Shown in pieces: positions 7,699-10,240 of a stretch of DNA of 10,240 nucleotides. The notes under the pieces were generated by a model. It did not search any database. It was not told the DNA's origin and was given only the letters and a program-made list of their open reading frames with translations. The position numbers and the translations under genes are program-made. Origin of the DNA: Planctomycetia bacterium (GTDB lineage: Bacteria > Planctomycetota > Phycisphaerae > Phycisphaerales > SM1A02); contig SYIB01000076.1 of the NCBI GenBank assembly GCA_005798965.1, forward strand, positions 1-10,240. Reading direction: 5' to 3'. Positions within the stretch are counted from its first letter, which is position 1. Every line of letters starts with the position of its first letter.

Positions 7699-9905
7699 CA
7701 CGGGCGGCATAGGAACTCGTCGGTGTTCAGGATCGCATTGGCAACGCTCGTGAGCGCAGCCAACCGTGCAGGCTCGGCGCCTTCACCGGCGACTGCGGTG
7801 GCGTCGGTCGGCGTGGCCAGGTATCGCGCCAACTCGCTCTCGAAGAGCGACCGCAGGACGGCACGCTCGGTCTCCAAGGGCGCGCGCAGCAGCGCACGAT
7901 GCCACATGGCATCGGTCGCGACGGTTGGGTCGAGCCCGTCGACCGAACGGGCCAGCGCGACCGCACACTCGACGAACGCCGGATCGTTCAGCGTGACCAG
8001 TGCCGCCAGCGGCGTGTTCGTCTTCACACGACGCACGGTGCAGGTGGCCCGGTCGACGGCATCGAGCGTCATCAGGCTGGGGTAGGGCGCGGATCGGCGC
8101 CAGAAGGTGTAGATCGCGCGGCGGTACCGGTTCTCGCCTTCGCTCGTCGTCCACTGGGAGCCGTTGTAGACCACGTTCCAGATGCCGTCGGGCTGCGGTG
8201 GCATGACGGGTGGGCCGCCCATGGTTCGCGAGAGCAGTCCAGACACGAGCAGCGCACTGTCGCGGATCGCCTCGGCATCGAGCCGGCGGCGCGGTGCATG
8301 CCACAACAGTCGATTGGATGGGTCGCGCTCGATGCCAGCTCCGGCACGCACCGAGGATTGCCGGTAGGTGCTGCTCAGCACGAGTTCGCGCAGCAGGCGC
8401 TTCATGTCCCAGCCGCCATCGCGGAACCGAATGGCCAGGTCATCGAGCAAGGCAGGGTTGGAGGGTGCGTCGCCCATCACGCCGAAATCGTCACTCGTAG
8501 CCACCAAGCCGGTTCCGAAGAGCGACTCCCACGCACGATTCACGATCACGCGCGCGGTGAGCGGGTTCGATGGGGCAACGAGCCACTCGGCCATGCCGCG
8601 GCGATCGCGCGGCCAGTCTGCGTCGAAGGTGTGCAGCGCGGCGGGTGTCCCGGCCTCGACGGCCTCGGCAGGCGAGGTCAGCGCCCCACGATCGAGGCGG
8701 TGCGTCGTGCGACGCTGATCGGCCGGCAACTCCTGCAGCACCGGAACGCTCGTCGCCCCGTGCGCGGTCGTCACCGCCATGTTCGGCGCTTCGTCATCAG
8801 TGTCGGCATCGACCTGCTGGTTCAGGAAGTCCATGAACCGGTAGTAGTCGGCATGCGCCAGATCGTCGTAGGGATGGGAGTGGCACTGCGCGCATTGCAT
8901 CGACAGGCCCATCCACGTGTTCCAGGTCGTGGCCACTCGATCCATCACCGAGGCCATGCGGAACTCCTCGTTGTCCGTGCCGCCTTCAGTGTTGTTGAGC
9001 GTGTTGCGGTGGAATGCCGTGGCCACGCGTGTGCGCTCGCCGGCATCGGGGAGCAGGTCGCCGGCGAGCTGTTCGCGCGTGAACCGGTCAAACGACATGT
9101 TCGCGTTCAGGGCCTCGATGACCCAGTCACGCCATGCCCAGATCGTGCGGTGACCGTCCTTCTCATAGCCCTGCGTATCCGCATAGCGAGCGATGTCGAG
9201 CCACGGGGCGGCCCAGCGTTCGCCGTAGTGCGGGCTCGCGAGCAACCGATCCACCGCTCGCTCATAGGCGTCCGGGGCACCGTCGGTCGCGAACGCCGCG
9301 AGTTCGGCTTCGGTCGGAGGCAGGCCGATCAGGTCGAGCGATGCTCTGCGCAAGAGCGTCGCTCGATCGGCTTCCGGAGATGGTTCAAGCCCCGCCTGGT
9401 GCAGCCCGTTCAGGATGAACCCGTCGATCGGCTGCCGGCACCAAGGATCAGCCGTTTCAGGCGGCCGATTCGGCGCCACCGGAGCTACGAAGGACCAGTG
9501 GGGCGACTCGGGTGCGCCTGCGGCGATCCACGCGTGAAGCAGTTCACGCTCGGCTTGGGTCAGCGCCGGGCCATCGGGTGGCATGCGATCATCAGGGTCA
9601 CTCGCGGCGATGCGCCGCAAGAGTTCGCTCGCTGCCGGATCGCCGGGCACGATGGCGCGAATGCCGCTGGCCGCAGGGCGACTGGCTCGTTCCGCTCCGT
9701 GAAGGTTGAGTTGTCCCCGCTCGCGCACGCCGCCGTGGCACTTCAGGCAACGCTCGGCGATGAGTCGGCGTGCTTGCTCGGCGATGGGGAGCGCTCCATC
9801 CGCACCAACGCAGCACACGACCATGGCAAGCGAAACCAGCACGATCGGATGGTAGTCCGTGGTCGGTGGCCGCCAAGCGCGAGGGCGCGCCTTGACACGA
9901 TTCAA
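7698..9905 (-). CDS. PSD1 protein with planctomycete cytochrome c domains (PSCyt1-DUF1549-DUF1553)
   Basis: This is a 735-residue exported protein of the PSD1/planctomycete cytochrome family. Residues 1-37 form a signal with a basic start and a hydrophobic stretch at 20-33. PSCyt1 covers about 42-135, with heme motif C53-LKC-H57 and a likely distal ligand M108 in DRMPPDG. DUF1549 (PSCyt2) covers about 157-360, including RRASLDLIGLPPTEAEL and a second CXXCH, CAQCH at 338-342. DUF1553 (PSD1) covers about 435-700, with NPLTARVIVNRAWESLFGTG at 447-466. The linker between the last two domains is only about 80 residues, which makes this a compact member; many relatives are longer, with extra domains. 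The start is a TTG at 9905. GTG 9842 or ATG 9824 would remove the basic part of the signal, so TTG is preferred. Function is inferred as periplasmic heme-linked chemistry together with DUF1501. The 3' end overlaps the DUF1501 start. Confidence 0.93.
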   Translation of the reverse strand: MNRVKARPRAWRPPTTDYHPIVLVSLAMVVCCVGADGALPIAEQARRLIAERCLKCHGGVRERGQLNLHGAERASRPAASGIRAIVPGDPAASELLRRIAASDPDDRMPPDGPALTQAERELLHAWIAAGAPESPHWSFVAPVAPNRPPETADPWCRQPIDGFILNGLHQAGLEPSPEADRATLLRRASLDLIGLPPTEAELAAFATDGAPDAYERAVDRLLASPHYGERWAAPWLDIARYADTQGYEKDGHRTIWAWRDWVIEALNANMSFDRFTREQLAGDLLPDAGERTRVATAFHRNTLNNTEGGTDNEEFRMASVMDRVATTWNTWMGLSMQCAQCHSHPYDDLAHADYYRFMDFLNQQVDADTDDEAPNMAVTTAHGATSVPVLQELPADQRRTTHRLDRGALTSPAEAVEAGTPAALHTFDADWPRDRRGMAEWLVAPSNPLTARVIVNRAWESLFGTGLVATSDDFGVMGDAPSNPALLDDLAIRFRDGGWDMKRLLRELVLSSTYRQSSVRAGAGIERDPSNRLLWHAPRRRLDAEAIRDSALLVSGLLSRTMGGPPVMPPQPDGIWNVVYNGSQWTTSEGENRYRRAIYTFWRRSAPYPSLMTLDAVDRATCTVRRVKTNTPLAALVTLNDPAFVECAVALARSVDGLDPTVATDAMWHRALLRAPLETERAVLRSLFESELARYLATPTDATAVAGEGAEPARLAALTSVANAILNTDEFLCRP

Positions 9906-9989
9906 TCGAGATCGAGGTGGGCTTCGCGAGGGCTCATCGGCGGTATCGATCCCTTCGCGCTCACAACAAGCGTCACGGCACGAACGGCA
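9906..9989 (-). promoter_or_regulatory. Gap between hydrolase and PSD1 genes, possible operon promoter
   Basis: This 84-base gap lies upstream of the minus-strand PSD1-DUF1501-CIA30/FAS1 genes and is the largest gap in that series, so an operon promoter may be here. Read on the minus strand, a weak TTGTTG stands about 16 bases before CGATAC. On the plus strand, ATCGAT sits inside an imperfect palindrome GGTATCGATCCC near 9942-9953. Neither is convincing. Read-through from the hydrolase gene is an equal possibility. No terminator hairpin is seen. Confidence 0.25.
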
Positions 9990-10240
9990 TCACTGCTCCC
10001 GCGGCGCATCCAGGAACTGCTGCATCGCCCCACGGACCGCCTCCGGCGCATCGGAGAAGGGGACATGCCCCGCATCCGGTACGAGCACCACGGTGCTCCG
10101 ACGGATCCCATCACCGAACACCTTGGCCATGCTGGGGTCGGTCACGCGATCCTCGGCGCCATAGAGGACGAGCGTCGGTGCAAGCACGCCACCGAGCTGG
10201 CCATCCAGACCGCCCTCGAGGAACGGCCGAAGCGCCGCCA
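9990..10240 (-). CDS. Alpha/beta hydrolase, C-terminal fragment (5' end cut off)
   Basis: The last 83 codons of an alpha/beta hydrolase fold protein, in frame from the right edge to a TGA at 9992-9990. The fragment carries the two C-terminal members of the usual catalytic triad: the Asp in VLYGAEDRVTDP and the His in LVPDAGHVPFSDAPE. The protein ends a short helix later (AMQQFLDAPREQ). The nucleophile elbow and cap domain lie outside the window, so the substrate and subfamily cannot be stated. A GTG at 10187 is in frame but lies inside the conserved fold and is not the true start. It is on the same strand as the PSD1 gene, 84 bases upstream of it, so co-transcription is possible but unproven. 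Confidence 0.85.
   Translation of the reverse strand, partial: AALRPFLEGGLDGQLGGVLAPTLVLYGAEDRVTDPSMAKVFGDGIRRSTVVLVPDAGHVPFSDAPEAVRGAMQQFLDAPREQ

Noticed and set aside
1708..8608. Cyanobacterial origin suggested by the HIP1-like octamers
   Set aside because: The PSD1/DUF1501 pair points to Planctomycetota or Verrucomicrobiota, and no cyanobacterial gene is present.
1..10240. CRISPR array, tRNA, insertion sequence, phage or defence island
   Set aside because: No regularly spaced repeats, tRNA-like cloverleaf, transposase, integrase, nuclease or toxin motif was found on either strand.

Overview
This 10.2 kb window is GC-rich and gene-dense, and every base lies within about 85 bases of a coding region. 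The best clue to the organism is the adjacent pair of PSD1-type (PSCyt1/DUF1549/DUF1553) cytochrome and DUF1501 proteins. This pair is greatly expanded in Planctomycetota and also occurs in Verrucomicrobiota. The non-ATG starts and the lack of clear Shine-Dalgarno motifs are compatible with a planctomycete, but the window cannot settle the genus. There are no tRNA or rRNA genes, insertion sequences, phage genes or CRISPR arrays; it looks like ordinary chromosome.

Layout. (1) Bases 1-1238, minus strand: the first 412 residues of a DASH-type cryptochrome/photolyase, cut by the left edge. (2) Bases 1239-1312: a 74-base divergent intergenic region. (3) Bases 1313-4488, plus strand: a two-gene unit made of a ChlI/MoxR-like AAA+ ATPase and a VWA-domain protein, joined by a 4-base GTGA overlap. 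(4) Bases 4490-6202, minus strand: a secreted protein with a CIA30-like domain, two fasciclin (FAS1) domains and an unrecognised helical tail. It converges on the VWA gene with one base between the stop codons. (5) Bases 6250-7698, minus strand: a Tat-signal DUF1501 protein. (6) Bases 7698-9905, minus strand: a PSD1 cytochrome protein with two CXXCH motifs, whose stop overlaps the DUF1501 start as TGATG. (7) Bases 9990-10240, minus strand: the C-terminus of an alpha/beta hydrolase, cut by the right edge.

How the genes fit together. The AAA+ and VWA proteins almost certainly act as a cytoplasmic ATPase plus metal-dependent adaptor of the MoxR/Mg-chelatase type; their client is unknown. The PSD1, DUF1501 and CIA30-FAS1 genes look like one minus-strand operon (order of transcription PSD1, DUF1501, CIA30-FAS1). 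All three products carry export signals, which suggests a periplasmic or cell-surface function, but no substrate can be named. The Cry-DASH gene is a light-dependent DNA repair or photoreceptor gene that may share a control region with the AAA+/VWA unit. The least described items are the CIA30-FAS1-FAS1 architecture with its C-terminal domain, the client of the AAA+/VWA pair, and an excess of the palindrome GCGATCGC.
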